From NCBI RefSeq assembly GCF_022809715.1, contig NZ_CP094460.1:620001-684000 (forward strand): a stretch of 64,000 nucleotides of DNA. The letters are read 5' to 3'. How positions within the stretch are numbered: the stretch's first letter is position 1; each line of letters begins with the position of its first letter. The notes beneath the pieces were generated by a model, which saw only the letters and a list, made by a program, of their open reading frames with translations, was not told the DNA's origin and searched no databases. This document shows positions 9,808 through 17,806 of the stretch, piece after piece. The position numbers and the translations under genes were made by a program. The stretch is from Burkholderia pyrrocinia (GTDB lineage: Bacteria; Pseudomonadota; Gammaproteobacteria; Burkholderiales; Burkholderiaceae).

Positions 9808-10436
9808 TGAACTTCCCAGAAGAGGATTTCTTTCGAGTTGGCCAGATCTGAATACCAATTCCCGCGTCGACCCCGAAGGTAATCAAGAGGGTTAATCATG
9901 CTCGGCACGCCTATGCGAAACCGCCAGAACGAAGCGGTAGATGGCGTAAGGGTATCTTTGTTCCATAGGTCAATATGGCCGCCGCTCAACGCGTCATCAG
10001 AATCCCCTTCTTGCCGCCAGTACCCAAAAAAATAGATGATACCGGTTCGGCCATTAATCTTGCGCTGCCAATCCTGACCCGTGATGTTTTCCGGCTTGCC
10101 CAGGCCGAGGAACGGGTGAAGCTTCAACCATTCGGCCAACTCGTAGGCGCGGGTCGCTGTTGCTTTCCCGTCGAGTATCAGACGACCTAGCGACTTCTTC
10201 CCCGGCATCGGTTTCAACACCTTCTGAGAAAACGACTTCATGTCGCTTCCGATGTGGTGAAACGTAACGCTCATGCGAATGGCGCACTGGTTCTCATACT
10301 GGCCGGTGGGATCATCGTATGGATCCTTCTTCGGATAGGCGCTCCAAAGTTCACGAAATGACAACGTCTGAAGCGTTACCGGTTTGATGGACCCTTTAGT
10401 GTCGTTCGAGCGAACCTTCGTAGGCCTGTTCGGCAT
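9804..10436 (-). CDS. Type VI secretion amidase effector, Tae4-like
   Basis: 210 residues. 'GQYENQCAIRMS' places the catalytic Cys at 51 and 'SGGHIDLWN' the catalytic His at 154, followed by an acidic residue two positions on; these are the hallmarks of the Tae4 family of gamma-glutamyl-DL-diaminopimelate endopeptidases that cut peptidoglycan peptides. 'GRTGIIYFFGYW' and the C-terminal 'SKEILFWEV' also match. It lies 3 bases after a PAAR gene and overlaps the next ORF. Expected to be delivered by a T6SS spike into rival periplasm. Base composition is clearly AT-richer than the flanks, suggesting transfer. Confidence 0.88.
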   Translation of the reverse strand: MPNRPTKVRSNDTKGSIKPVTLQTLSFRELWSAYPKKDPYDDPTGQYENQCAIRMSVTFHHIGSDMKSFSQKVLKPMPGKKSLGRLILDGKATATRAYELAEWLKLHPFLGLGKPENITGQDWQRKINGRTGIIYFFGYWRQEGDSDDALSGGHIDLWNKDTLTPSTASFWRFRIGVPSMINPLDYLRGRRGNWYSDLANSKEILFWEVQ

Positions 10437-10439
10437 CGG

Positions 10440-11000
10440 TCAGCTCTCGTATTGTTTTTCAATGGCTTCGTCGCCCCAATAAACCGTGTACTCATCGGGC
10501 TTGTTGCCGGTATCGATGCGAGGCAATTCTCCGCTTGGATCGAGTCGGCCGTCGTACGTGCGGCCATCTGCCGTTTCGATGTGGTACGGATATCCGACAA
10601 GTACCGACTTGCGTGTCGTACACACCAGCTTTTCGTCGTAGCCGGAAGGCGCGGCAGATCGGGTTGGCGATGTAGGTGGCTGAGCTTCGCGGGCTGCTGC
10701 TACTTGTCTGGACGTGCCGCTGTCGGCTTCGTAGAAAATTCGACTGTCGCCGCCTGCGATGACCTTGTTTTGTCCACACGGACAGAGCACGGGGTCGCCA
10801 TTCAAAACGACTCTACGACCGTGGCAACTCATGCGCGTGGCGCTGCCGAAAATCCTGAACGCCCCTTTGCAATTGCCACATGTTGCCTCGTCGCCGTCCA
10901 AAGCAACGCGTTTACCGTTATCGAATATCGTTGACGTGACCGCAATGATGAATCCGCCGGTTGTTGTCGAGTCACTGTCTCTTGCTGCCGTTCTGCGCAT
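10440..11000 (-). CDS. PAAR-domain T6SS spike-tip protein
   Basis: 186 residues from the ATG at 11000, preceded by AAAGGAAA. The N-terminal half carries PAAR signatures: 'GGFIIAVTSTIFDNGKRVA', 'GDEATCGNC', and 'HGRRVVLNGDPVLCPCGQNKV' with conserved cysteines. The C-terminal part (about 120-186, 'YPYHIETADGRTYDGRLD') is a small domain often found behind Burkholderia PAAR repeats, probably for cargo binding. It should sharpen the VgrG spike and carry the downstream amidase. First gene of the effector operon. Confidence 0.85.
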   Translation of the reverse strand: MRRTAARDSDSTTTGGFIIAVTSTIFDNGKRVALDGDEATCGNCKGAFRIFGSATRMSCHGRRVVLNGDPVLCPCGQNKVIAGGDSRIFYEADSGTSRQVAAAREAQPPTSPTRSAAPSGYDEKLVCTTRKSVLVGYPYHIETADGRTYDGRLDPSGELPRIDTGNKPDEYTVYWGDEAIEKQYES

Positions 11001-11209
11001 CGTCGTTTCCTTTTGCGTTAAGGAATCGAAGACATTCGCCGGCAAGGGAGAAATTGTCTATGGGACTAATTCGAATTTGCGTGTGATCGATCCGACGGTT
11101 CGTATGCGTTAAACATCGGCGATGTGACGTGAGGCGAGCAACAACGTGCTCGAGTTGCTGTCGATCTCGCCGGCACCCGTCTGCGAATGACCGGCCGGCG
11201 CGCCGGCTG

Positions 11210-11683
11210 TCACGCTTCAACCGGCATCGCGCTCGTGCACTTGATCTCGTCGAGGCACACGCTCGAATGCACGCCACTGACGCCGGGAATCCGCATCAGC
11301 GTTTCGAGCAGGAACTGCGACAGTCCCTTCAGGTCGTGCGCGACGACCTTCAGCACATAGTCGATGTCGCCCGTCACCGAAAAACACTCCTGGATCTGCG
11401 CGAGATCGGACACCAGCTTCTGGAACTTGGACAGGTCGCGGATATGCCCGCGCTCCATCGTCACGTGCACGAACGCGGTGACGCCGAAGCCGAGCGTGTC
11501 GGGGCAGAGCCGGGTTTCGTAGCGGCGGATCGCGCCGATCTCTTCCAGCCGCCGGTGGCGCCGCAATGTCTGCGCGGGCGACAGGCCGACGGCCTTCGCC
11601 AGATCGAGGTTCGACGCACGGCCGTTCTCCTGCAGGATCGAAAGCAAGTGGCGATCGATGCGGTCGAGAACCGGTTCAGGCAT
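11210..11683 (-). CDS. Lrp/AsnC-family transcriptional regulator
   Basis: 157 residues: N-terminal HTH ('LDRIDRHLLSILQENGR', 'LAKAVGLSPAQTLRRHRRLEEIG') and C-terminal RAM ligand domain ('FVHVTMERG', 'GDIDYVLKVVAHD'). Divergent from the aromatic amino acid permease, so it probably senses an amino acid and controls the permease-tyrB unit and itself. Length and order are standard for the family. Confidence 0.92.
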   Translation of the reverse strand: MPEPVLDRIDRHLLSILQENGRASNLDLAKAVGLSPAQTLRRHRRLEEIGAIRRYETRLCPDTLGFGVTAFVHVTMERGHIRDLSKFQKLVSDLAQIQECFSVTGDIDYVLKVVAHDLKGLSQFLLETLMRIPGVSGVHSSVCLDEIKCTSAMPVEA

Positions 11684-12002
11684 TTTTATTTCCTCATTTG
11701 TCTCCTGGATGCAATCTTATCTCATAATGTAGGGTTTGCATGAACGGGTTACGAAACCCGATTTCGCCGTCGCGACGCTAAACTGACGCCGGATTTTCGT
11801 GTGTGGCCGCAGCAATGCGGCGTGGGCGACAAGTCGGCGGCCGGTCTGGCGGGCACGCCGACGCGAATCGGGCGCCGCCACGCGAAGATTGCAGTCCCCA
11901 ACCCGGCGGCTCCACGAACGCCGCCGGCACAGCAAAAACAGCGCCCGGCACACCGAGGCGCGCCGCACCGCTTCAGGCGGAGGCGGACAGAGTGGAGAAG
12001 AC
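11684..12002. promoter_or_regulatory. Divergent lrp-permease intergenic region
   Basis: 319 bases without a gene. The first 80 bases are AT-rich (CTCATAATGTAG near 11720) and contain the inverted repeat CGGGTTACGAAACCCG at about 11743-11758. These are reasonable places for Lrp binding and a promoter. The remainder has no feature I can name; open frames across it look like noise. Confidence 0.35.
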
Positions 12003-13388
12003 ATGGTTTCTGGAAACGAGAGCGACGGCCTGAAGCGCGGGCTGAAGAACCGGCACATCCAGCTGATTGCGCTCGGCGGCGCGCTGGGCACGGGGCTGTT
12101 CCTCGGCATCGCGCAGACGATCAAGATGGCCGGCCCGTCCGTGTTGCTCGGCTATGCGGTGGCCGGCATCGTTGCGTTCTTCATCATGCGCCAGCTCGGC
12201 GAGATGGTCGTCGACGAGCCCGTCGCAGGTTCGTTCAGCTACTTCGCCAACAAGTATTTCGGCCACTTCACGGGCTTCCTGTCCGGCTGGAACTACTGGG
12301 TGCTGTACATCCTCGTCAGCATGGCCGAACTGTCGGCCGTCGGGATCTACGTGCAGTACTGGTGGCCGGGCGTGCCGACCTGGGTGTCGGCGCTCGTGTT
12401 CTTCGTCGTCATCAACCTGGTCAACCTGACCAGCGTGAAGTCGTACGGCGAGACGGAATTCTGGTTCTCGATCATCAAGGTCGCGGCGATCGTCGGGATG
12501 ATCGGCTTCGGCGGCTGGCTGCTCGCGAGCGGCAATGCCGGGCCGGAGGCCAGCGTCAGGAACCTGTGGCAGCACGGCGGCTTCTTCCCGAACGGCGTGT
12601 CGGGCCTCGTGATGTCGATGGCCGCGATCATGTTCTCGTTCGGCGGGCTCGAGCTCGTCGGCATCACGGCGGCCGAGGCCGACGATCCGAAGCACAGCAT
12701 CCCGCGCGCGACCAACCAGGTCATCTACCGCATCCTGATTTTCTACATCGGCGCGCTCGCCGTGCTGCTGTCGCTGTATCCGTGGGAGAAGGTCGTCAGC
12801 GGCGGCAGCCCGTTCGTGCTGATCTTCCACGCGCTGAGCAGCAACCTGGTCGCGAACGTGCTGAACGTCGTCGTGCTGACGGCCGCGCTGTCGGTCTACA
12901 ACAGCGGCGTGTACTGCAACAGCCGGATGCTGTTCGGCCTCGCGCAGCAGGGCAATGCGCCGAAGGTGCTGTGCTCGGTGAACAAGCGCGGCATTCCGCT
13001 CGCCGCGCTCGGCGCGTCGGCGCTCGCCACCGGCGCGTGCGTGCTGGTCAACTACTTCATGCCGGGCAAGGCGTTCGAGGTGCTGATGGGCCTCGTCGTG
13101 TCGGCGCTGATCATCAACTGGGCGATGATCAGCCTGATCCACCTGAAGTTCCGCCAGGCCAAGCGCGCAGCCGGGGAGAAGACTTCCTTCCGCAGTCTGG
13201 GCTATCCTTTCACGAATTACCTGTGCCTGGCATTCATGGCCGGCATTCTCGTCGTGATGTACCTGACGCCGGATCTCCGCCTGTCGGTGTACCTGATCCC
13301 GGTATGGCTCGCGGTGCTCGCGATCGGGTATCGCTTCCGTCAGAAGAATGCAGGCTATGCGGTGCGCGACAGCGCGTCCGCAGGCTGA
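12003..13388 (+). CDS. aroP: Aromatic amino acid permease (AroP/PheP type, APC family)
   Basis: 461 residues with twelve predicted helices. 'RGLKNRHIQLIALGGALGTGLFLG' at the N terminus, 'MRQLGEMVVDEPVAGSF' and 'IMFSFGGLELVGITAAEADDP' are almost as in E. coli PheP/AroP. It should import Phe/Tyr/Trp by proton symport. It sits 46 bases before tyrB and divergent from a Lrp regulator, a sensible uptake-transamination unit. GGAGAAGAC precedes the ATG. Assignment to AroP versus PheP is by context and similarity only. Confidence 0.85.
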   Translation: MVSGNESDGLKRGLKNRHIQLIALGGALGTGLFLGIAQTIKMAGPSVLLGYAVAGIVAFFIMRQLGEMVVDEPVAGSFSYFANKYFGHFTGFLSGWNYWVLYILVSMAELSAVGIYVQYWWPGVPTWVSALVFFVVINLVNLTSVKSYGETEFWFSIIKVAAIVGMIGFGGWLLASGNAGPEASVRNLWQHGGFFPNGVSGLVMSMAAIMFSFGGLELVGITAAEADDPKHSIPRATNQVIYRILIFYIGALAVLLSLYPWEKVVSGGSPFVLIFHALSSNLVANVLNVVVLTAALSVYNSGVYCNSRMLFGLAQQGNAPKVLCSVNKRGIPLAALGASALATGACVLVNYFMPGKAFEVLMGLVVSALIINWAMISLIHLKFRQAKRAAGEKTSFRSLGYPFTNYLCLAFMAGILVVMYLTPDLRLSVYLIPVWLAVLAIGYRFRQKNAGYAVRDSASAG

Positions 13389-13434
13389 AGCAGGCCACCA
13401 CCGATCATTCTTCCAAACGAGACCGACTCAAGCC

Positions 13435-14637
13435 ATGTTCGAACACATCGACGCGTACCCGGGCGACCCGATCCTGACGCTCAACGAGAACTTCCAGAAA
13501 GATCCGCGCGACCGGAAAGTCAACCTGAGCATCGGCATCTACTTCGATGCCGAAGGCCGGATTCCGGTGATGGGCGCCGTGCGCGAAGCCGAAACCGCGC
13601 TGCAGCGCGAGAGCGGCCCGAAGCCGTATCTGCCGATGGTCGGCCTGCCTGCGTATCGCGACGCCGTGCAGGCGCTCGTGTTCGGCGCCGATCACCCGGC
13701 CCGCGCGGCCGGCCGCATCGCAACCCTGCAGACGCTCGGCGGCTCGGGCGCGCTGAAGGTGGGCGCCGATTTCCTGAAGCGCTACTTCCCGGACGCGCAG
13801 GTGTGGCTCAGCGATCCGAGCTGGGAAAACCACCGCTTCATCTTCGAGCGTGCCGGCTTCACGGTGAACACGTATCCGTACTACGACGAGGCGACGGGCG
13901 GCCTGAAGTTCGACGCGATGCTCGCGGCGATCGACGCGCTGCCGGCGCGCAGCATCGTGCTGCTGCACGCGTGCTGCCATAATCCGACCGGCGTCGACCT
14001 CGACGAAGGCCAGTGGGAAAAGCTGATCGACGTGATCGAGGCGCGCGGCCTGCTGCCGTTCGTCGACATGGCATACCAGGGCTTCGGCGCGGGCCTCGAT
14101 GCGGATGCGTTCGCGGTGCGCGAGCTGGCCCGCCGCGGCGTGCCGGCGCTGGTCGCGAACTCGTTCTCGAAGAACTTCTCGCTGTACGGCGAGCGCGTGG
14201 GCGGCCTGAGCGTCGTCTGCGAGGATGCGGCCGCGGCCGAGCGCGTGCTCGGCCAGCTGGCCGGCGCCGTGCGCTCGAACTACAGCAACCCGCAAACCTA
14301 CGGCGCGAAAGTCGTCGCGGCCGTGCTCAACACGCCCGCGCTGCGCAAGCAGTGGGAAGAGGAACTGTCGGCGATGTGCCGCCGCATCGCGCGGATGCGC
14401 CAGTCGATCCATGACGGCCTGCGCGACCACGTCACCGGCGAAGCGCTCACGCGCTACGTGAAGCAGCGCGGGATGTTCACGTACACGGGCCTGACCGAAT
14501 CGCAGGTCGACGCGCTGCGCGAAGTGCACGGCGTGTACATCCTGCGTTCCGGCCGGATGTGCGTGGCGGGCCTGAACGACTCGAACGTCGGCATCGTTGC
14601 CGACGCAATCGGCAAGGTGCTGAAGAGCGGCGTCTGA
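13435..14637 (+). CDS. tyrB: Aromatic amino acid aminotransferase
   Basis: 400 residues, fold-type I aminotransferase subgroup I-alpha. The PLP lysine is in 'NSFSKNFSLYGERVGG' (about residue 245), substrate-contacting 'HACCHNPTG' and the C-terminal 'RMCVAGLN' are all present. It transfers the amino group of Tyr/Phe (and Asp/Leu) to 2-oxoglutarate, giving 4-hydroxyphenylpyruvate or phenylpyruvate. The 4-hydroxyphenylpyruvate dioxygenase at 59346 would take the tyrosine product further. Follows the permease gene and ends at a strong terminator. Confidence 0.92.
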   Translation: MFEHIDAYPGDPILTLNENFQKDPRDRKVNLSIGIYFDAEGRIPVMGAVREAETALQRESGPKPYLPMVGLPAYRDAVQALVFGADHPARAAGRIATLQTLGGSGALKVGADFLKRYFPDAQVWLSDPSWENHRFIFERAGFTVNTYPYYDEATGGLKFDAMLAAIDALPARSIVLLHACCHNPTGVDLDEGQWEKLIDVIEARGLLPFVDMAYQGFGAGLDADAFAVRELARRGVPALVANSFSKNFSLYGERVGGLSVVCEDAAAAERVLGQLAGAVRSNYSNPQTYGAKVVAAVLNTPALRKQWEEELSAMCRRIARMRQSIHDGLRDHVTGEALTRYVKQRGMFTYTGLTESQVDALREVHGVYILRSGRMCVAGLNDSNVGIVADAIGKVLKSGV

Positions 14638-14671
14638 TCGTCGCGCGCCCGGCGCGCAACGCTGCCGGCCG

Positions 14672-14710
14672 AACCGGCTGTCTCCCGTCGCGGAGGCAGC
14701 CGGTTTTTTG
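14672..14710 (+). terminator. Rho-independent terminator after tyrB
   Basis: AACCGGCTG (14672-14680) pairs with CAGCCGGTT (14697-14705) and is followed by a run of T residues to 14709. Confidence 0.85.
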
Positions 14711-14799
14711 TTGCGCGGCCGCGATGCGTGCTACCCGGCTGACGCGTGCCCAGGCGCGGCGGTACGATCACGGAATCGGACACAGGACAGAGGGGCGAC

Positions 14800-15198
14800 A
14801 TGGGCATCCGGATCATCCAGCTCGGCACGCCGCGCGCGGCCGGCGAGGGCCTGCGGATCGGCACGGTGCGGCGGCCGCCGCGCGGCGTACCGAAGGCGGA
14901 ATTCGCGTCGCGCAACTACTATGATGTATGGCTGCCGACGCTGTCGCCGAGCCCCGAGCTCGTCGCGCAGGCGCAGGCGGCCGAAACGGACGCCGAATGG
15001 AACGCGTTCAAGCGCCACTTCCGCGCGGAGATGGCGCATGGCGATCCGGCGAAGGTGCTGGACCTGCTGGCGGCGCTGTCGGCGACCACCGCGTTCTCGA
15101 TCGGCTGTTACTGCGACGACGAGCGCCATTGCCACCGCAGCGTGCTGCGCGAGCTGCTCGCGGAGCGCGGCGCGGCGATCGAGCCCGACGCGGACTGA
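14800..15198 (+). CDS. DUF488-family protein
   Basis: 132 residues from the ATG at 14800 (ACAGAGGGG precedes it). 'MGIRIIQLGTPR' and the cysteine/histidine-bearing 'SIGCYCDDERHCHRSVLRELL' are the DUF488 hallmarks; the family is small, globular and of unknown biochemical role. Monocistronic between a terminator and the FNR-controlled genes. Its stop codon falls in the first copy of a threefold 10-base repeat. Confidence 0.8.
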   Translation: MGIRIIQLGTPRAAGEGLRIGTVRRPPRGVPKAEFASRNYYDVWLPTLSPSPELVAQAQAAETDAEWNAFKRHFRAEMAHGDPAKVLDLLAALSATTAFSIGCYCDDERHCHRSVLRELLAERGAAIEPDAD

Positions 15199-15219
15199 AG
15201 CGGACTGAAGCGGACTGAA
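15190..15219 (+). repeat. Threefold direct repeat of GCGGACTGAA
   Basis: Three perfect consecutive copies of GCGGACTGAA. The first contains the TGA stop of the DUF488 gene, so the other two are duplicated gene ends. Confidence 0.85.
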
Positions 15220-15265
15220 TCGGCGGCACGATACCGCACTGCGATCGTGCGGTGCAGCGAACCGA

Positions 15266-15306
15266 TTGACGTGGGTCAAGCGGGCGGCCGCGCGCGCCAC
15301 TATGCT
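15266..15306 (+). promoter_or_regulatory. FNR-type box and -10 element (class II FNR promoter)
   Basis: TTGACGTGGGTCAA (15266-15279) is a perfect FNR/Anr-type inverted repeat. TATGCT follows at 15301-15306, so the box is centred near -41.5, the class II activation position. It drives the gene at 15330 and probably the next two. The same box-to-TATGCT distance (35 bases) recurs at 36457. Confidence 0.8.
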
Positions 15307-15329
15307 CTCGTCATGGAGTCATCACGACA

Positions 15330-15620
15330 ATGACAAGCGGACAGATGCAGATTACCTTCCCGCCCGAGCCGGCCGAATATTGCGCGCGCGACCTGGTCGT
15401 CGCGTTTTCGGCGCTGGTCGACGGACGTTGCGTGCAGTGCGCGGTCACGGCCGAGGCACTGGAAGACCATTTCGGTGCGCCGTCGCTGCTCGAACGCGAC
15501 CTGCTGGCCGCGTTCGACGCGCACCGGCCGGCGATCGAAGCGATGGCACGACGGATGCTCGAGGAAATCGGCGGCCGACCGGTGCTGCTGCACAGCGGCC
15601 ACTTCCGGCTCGGCGATTGA
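15330..15620 (+). CDS. DUF1488-family small protein, FNR-controlled
   Basis: 96 residues. 'ITFPPEPAEYCARDLVVAFSALVDG' and the following acidic helix region resemble DUF1488 proteins, whose biochemical role is unknown. No signal peptide or membrane segment. First gene after the FNR-type promoter, so probably expressed under oxygen limitation. Followed at 17 bases by another small gene. Confidence 0.75.
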   Translation: MTSGQMQITFPPEPAEYCARDLVVAFSALVDGRCVQCAVTAEALEDHFGAPSLLERDLLAAFDAHRPAIEAMARRMLEEIGGRPVLLHSGHFRLGD

Positions 15621-15636
15621 CACCGCAGGAGGGCAC

Positions 15637-15876
15637 ATGACTCTGCAGGGCAACATTCACGAACGCGACTGGTCGGTCGAGGTCGAGACGCGCCCGTGCG
15701 AATCGGGCGAATTCCGCTGCCGCGTGTCGGTCGAGCACGGCAGCGGCGCCGCGCGCTTTCATCATACGTTCGAGCACAGCCATGCATATCCGACCGAGCG
15801 CGAGGCGATGATCGAAGGGCTGCGGGCCGGAATGACGTGGATCGAGATGAAGACGTCGCAGGTATTCAACGTATGA
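15637..15876 (+). CDS. Small conserved hypothetical protein
   Basis: 79 residues (MTLQGNIHERDW...), preceded by AGGAGGGCAC, a strong ribosome site. It is soluble, with acidic and aromatic residues alternating in strand-like segments ('WSVEVETRPCE', 'EFRCRVSVEHG') and a C-terminal helix. Family not recognised. Lies 16 bases after the DUF1488 gene, probably in the same FNR-controlled operon. Confidence 0.7.
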   Translation: MTLQGNIHERDWSVEVETRPCESGEFRCRVSVEHGSGAARFHHTFEHSHAYPTEREAMIEGLRAGMTWIEMKTSQVFNV

Positions 15877-16032
15877 ACGGTGCCGCGCCGACAGAGGTGC
15901 GGACAGACTTATCGGCAGGCCAGCGATCGAAGAATCCGCGCCGCGCCACGGGAAATACGCACCGCCGCCTTTCGGCGCGGGCGGTGCATGCAAGGCGGTC
16001 GACGAGCGGGCGGCCCCGTCAGGAGAAACGAC

Positions 16033-16383
16033 ATGGGCGTGGGCATGCAGATCGCCTGCCTCGGATTCACGGGTTCGGCCGCGATCGAAGCCGAAGCCGG
16101 CGCGCAACTGGTGCGGCTCGAACGGTTTCGCGCGCTGATCGACGGCTGTCACCTCGCAATCGAATCGCGCGCGGCGGCCGACGGTGCGCGCACATACGAC
16201 GTGCGGCTAGACCTGGTGTTTCACGACGAGGCGCCCAGGCCGCTGCCGCCGTGCAGCGGCGATGACGTGGACGATGCGCTGCACCGCGCGTTCGCCCAGG
16301 CCGAACAGGCGCTGATCGCGTGGCAGGCGGGCGGTGGCAGGGTGCTGCTGCGCGACGCGGCGACCGATGGCACGGCTCGGTGA
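16033..16383 (+). CDS. HPF/RaiA-like ribosome hibernation factor (probable)
   Basis: 116 residues. The pattern 'MQIACLGFTGSAAIEAEAGAQLVRLERF', then 'CHLAIES', 'YDVRLDLVF' and a terminal helix with 'DDVDDALHRAFAQAEQAL' follows the beta-alpha-beta-beta-beta-alpha layout of the sigma-54 modulation/HPF family, though it is a divergent, short member. Such proteins silence ribosomes in dormancy. GAGAAACGAC precedes the ATG. It lies 156 bases after the previous gene and probably belongs to the low-oxygen group. Confidence 0.65.
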   Translation: MGVGMQIACLGFTGSAAIEAEAGAQLVRLERFRALIDGCHLAIESRAAADGARTYDVRLDLVFHDEAPRPLPPCSGDDVDDALHRAFAQAEQALIAWQAGGGRVLLRDAATDGTAR

Positions 16384-16424
16384 CGCACGGCGCGCGATGC
16401 CTCGCGGACGATGCCGGCGCGTAC

Positions 16425-16442
16425 GTCTGACCCGAGTCAGAC
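16425..16442. terminator. Inverted repeat between convergent genes
   Basis: GTCTGAC-CCGA-GTCAGAC overlaps the stop of the FNR gene and lies between convergent genes. It may act as a weak two-way terminator (no T run). Its CTGAC-N4-GTCAG core also resembles a degenerate FNR box. Confidence 0.4.
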
Positions 16443-17216
16443 CCGCGCGAGCGCTTGCGCATCGATGATGCGCACGCGCTTGCCGCGGGTTTCGACCAGT
16501 GCTTCGCGATGGAACCGCGAGAACATCCGGCTGACCGTTTCCAGCTTCATCCCGAGATAACAACCGATTTCCTCGCGTGTCATCCGCAGGTTGAATTCGG
16601 TCGCCGAATAGCCGCGCGCCTCGAAGCGCGACGACAGGTTCAGCAGGAAATGCGCGACGCGCTGTTCGGCCGACATCGTGCCGAGCAGCAGCATCTGGCT
16701 CGATTTCCGCACGATCTCGCTGCTCAGCATCTGATAGAGGAAGTGCTGCATCGGCTTGATCTCGCGGCACGCTGCTTCGAGCGCACCGAACGGGATGACG
16801 CACACGACGCTGTCTTCGAGCGCGATCGCGTCGCAGCAGTGCTGGCCGCTGCCGATGCCGTCCATCCCGAGCGTGTCGCCGGCGATCTGGAAGCCCGTCA
16901 CGTGTTCGCGGCCGTCGCGATGCATCATCACCGTCTTCACCGAACCCGCGCGCACCGCATAGATGCTCTGGAACGGATCGTCGGTGCGAAACAGCGCGTC
17001 GCCCTGGCGAACCTGCCGGGTCGTGCAGATGATCGCGTCGAGCCGGCCGTATTCGGCGGCCGTCAGTTGCGGCGGCAAGCACATCGAGCGCATCGCGCAG
17101 GCCGAGCAGCGTGCGGCGGGATGTTTGGCGGCGTCGGCGCGCGTGACCGCACGAAGCGGAGTCGTCGGCCGGGGCGCGACAAGTACGTCGGCAGCGCAGG
17201 CGGTGGCGGTGGACAT
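16437..17216 (-). CDS. fnr: FNR/Anr-type oxygen-sensing transcriptional regulator
   Basis: 259 residues from the ATG at 17216. N-terminal cluster cysteines C37-x2-C40-x5-C46 plus C139 ('VVCVIPF') match the four ligands of the FNR [4Fe-4S] cluster. A cyclic-nucleotide-like beta-roll follows, then a C-terminal HTH with 'LETVSRMFSRF', the E-xx-SR recognition pattern that reads TTGAT half-sites. It should activate genes when oxygen falls. Matching boxes occur at 15266, 33715, 36457 and 37615. The N terminus is longer than in E. coli FNR. Next to a stand-alone receiver gene on the same strand. Confidence 0.9.
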   Translation of the reverse strand: MSTATACAADVLVAPRPTTPLRAVTRADAAKHPAARCSACAMRSMCLPPQLTAAEYGRLDAIICTTRQVRQGDALFRTDDPFQSIYAVRAGSVKTVMMHRDGREHVTGFQIAGDTLGMDGIGSGQHCCDAIALEDSVVCVIPFGALEAACREIKPMQHFLYQMLSSEIVRKSSQMLLLGTMSAEQRVAHFLLNLSSRFEARGYSATEFNLRMTREEIGCYLGMKLETVSRMFSRFHREALVETRGKRVRIIDAQALARV

Positions 17217-17232
17217 GAGTCGCTCCGGCTTG

Positions 17233-17637
17233 TCAGGGTTGATGCACGCGAGCGTGCACCAGGGATTCGATGACACGGCACGCGGCGTCGAATTCGACGG
17301 TCTTGTCGAAGAAGTAGTCGGCTCCGGCCGTCGCGCATGCCTCTCTGAATGCCGGCGCCGAATGATTCGTCAAAACGATCGTGACGATGCGCGGCGCGGC
17401 CTTCGACAGCATCCCGATCAGGTCGAGGCCGCTGCCGTCCGCGAGCCGCAGGTCGACGATCACGACGTCCGCCCGGCTGCCGAGGATCTGCGTCCACGCG
17501 TGCTGGCCGTCTTCCGCTTCGCCCACGACGGCGACGCCGCGAATCGCGCCGACGAGCAGCGCGATCCGCTGCCGGACGGCGGCGGCATGATCGACGAGAA
17601 ACACCCTGAGCGTGGCGGGCGACAAGCTGGCATTCAT
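17233..17637 (-). CDS. Stand-alone response-regulator receiver protein
   Basis: 134 residues forming only a REC domain: phosphoacceptor D62 ('VVIVDLRLADG'), T90 and K112 ('FFDKTVEF') are present. The usual first acidic pair is D16-H17 rather than D-D/E, which may alter metal binding. No output domain, so it must act through a partner protein. Immediately upstream of the FNR gene (16 bases), probably co-transcribed, suggesting a link between phosphorelay and oxygen response. GC-rich, normal for the region. Confidence 0.85.
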   Translation of the reverse strand: MNASLSPATLRVFLVDHAAAVRQRIALLVGAIRGVAVVGEAEDGQHAWTQILGSRADVVIVDLRLADGSGLDLIGMLSKAAPRIVTIVLTNHSAPAFREACATAGADYFFDKTVEFDAACRVIESLVHARVHQP

Positions 17638-17706
17638 GCCGGCAGTATCGTGTTGCGCCGCCGGAAATGAAATCGGCCGAATTGGAAGTTGGTGTAGGCC
17701 GCTTCG

Positions 17707-17736
17707 ACGCGTTGTAGGGCGTTTCCTACAACGCGT
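17707..17736. promoter_or_regulatory. 12-base perfect inverted repeat upstream of the receiver-fnr operon
   Basis: Arms 17707-17718 and 17725-17736 (ACGCGTTGTAGG / CCTACAACGCGT) with a 6-base loop. It sits 70 bases upstream of the receiver start. No T run follows, so an operator is more likely than a terminator. A partial copy GTGTAGG precedes it. Binding protein unknown. Confidence 0.5.
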
Positions 17737-17806
17737 ACGGGAAATGCCGGAGCACTGCTATGCCGCGCCGGCGTCGCTCACGCGGCCGGCGGTTTTTGCT
17801 GCCGGG

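Noticed and set aside
16425..16442. GTCTGACCCGAGTCAGAC as a functional FNR box
   Set aside because: It sits at the 3' end of two convergent genes, not at a promoter, so a weak terminator is more likely.
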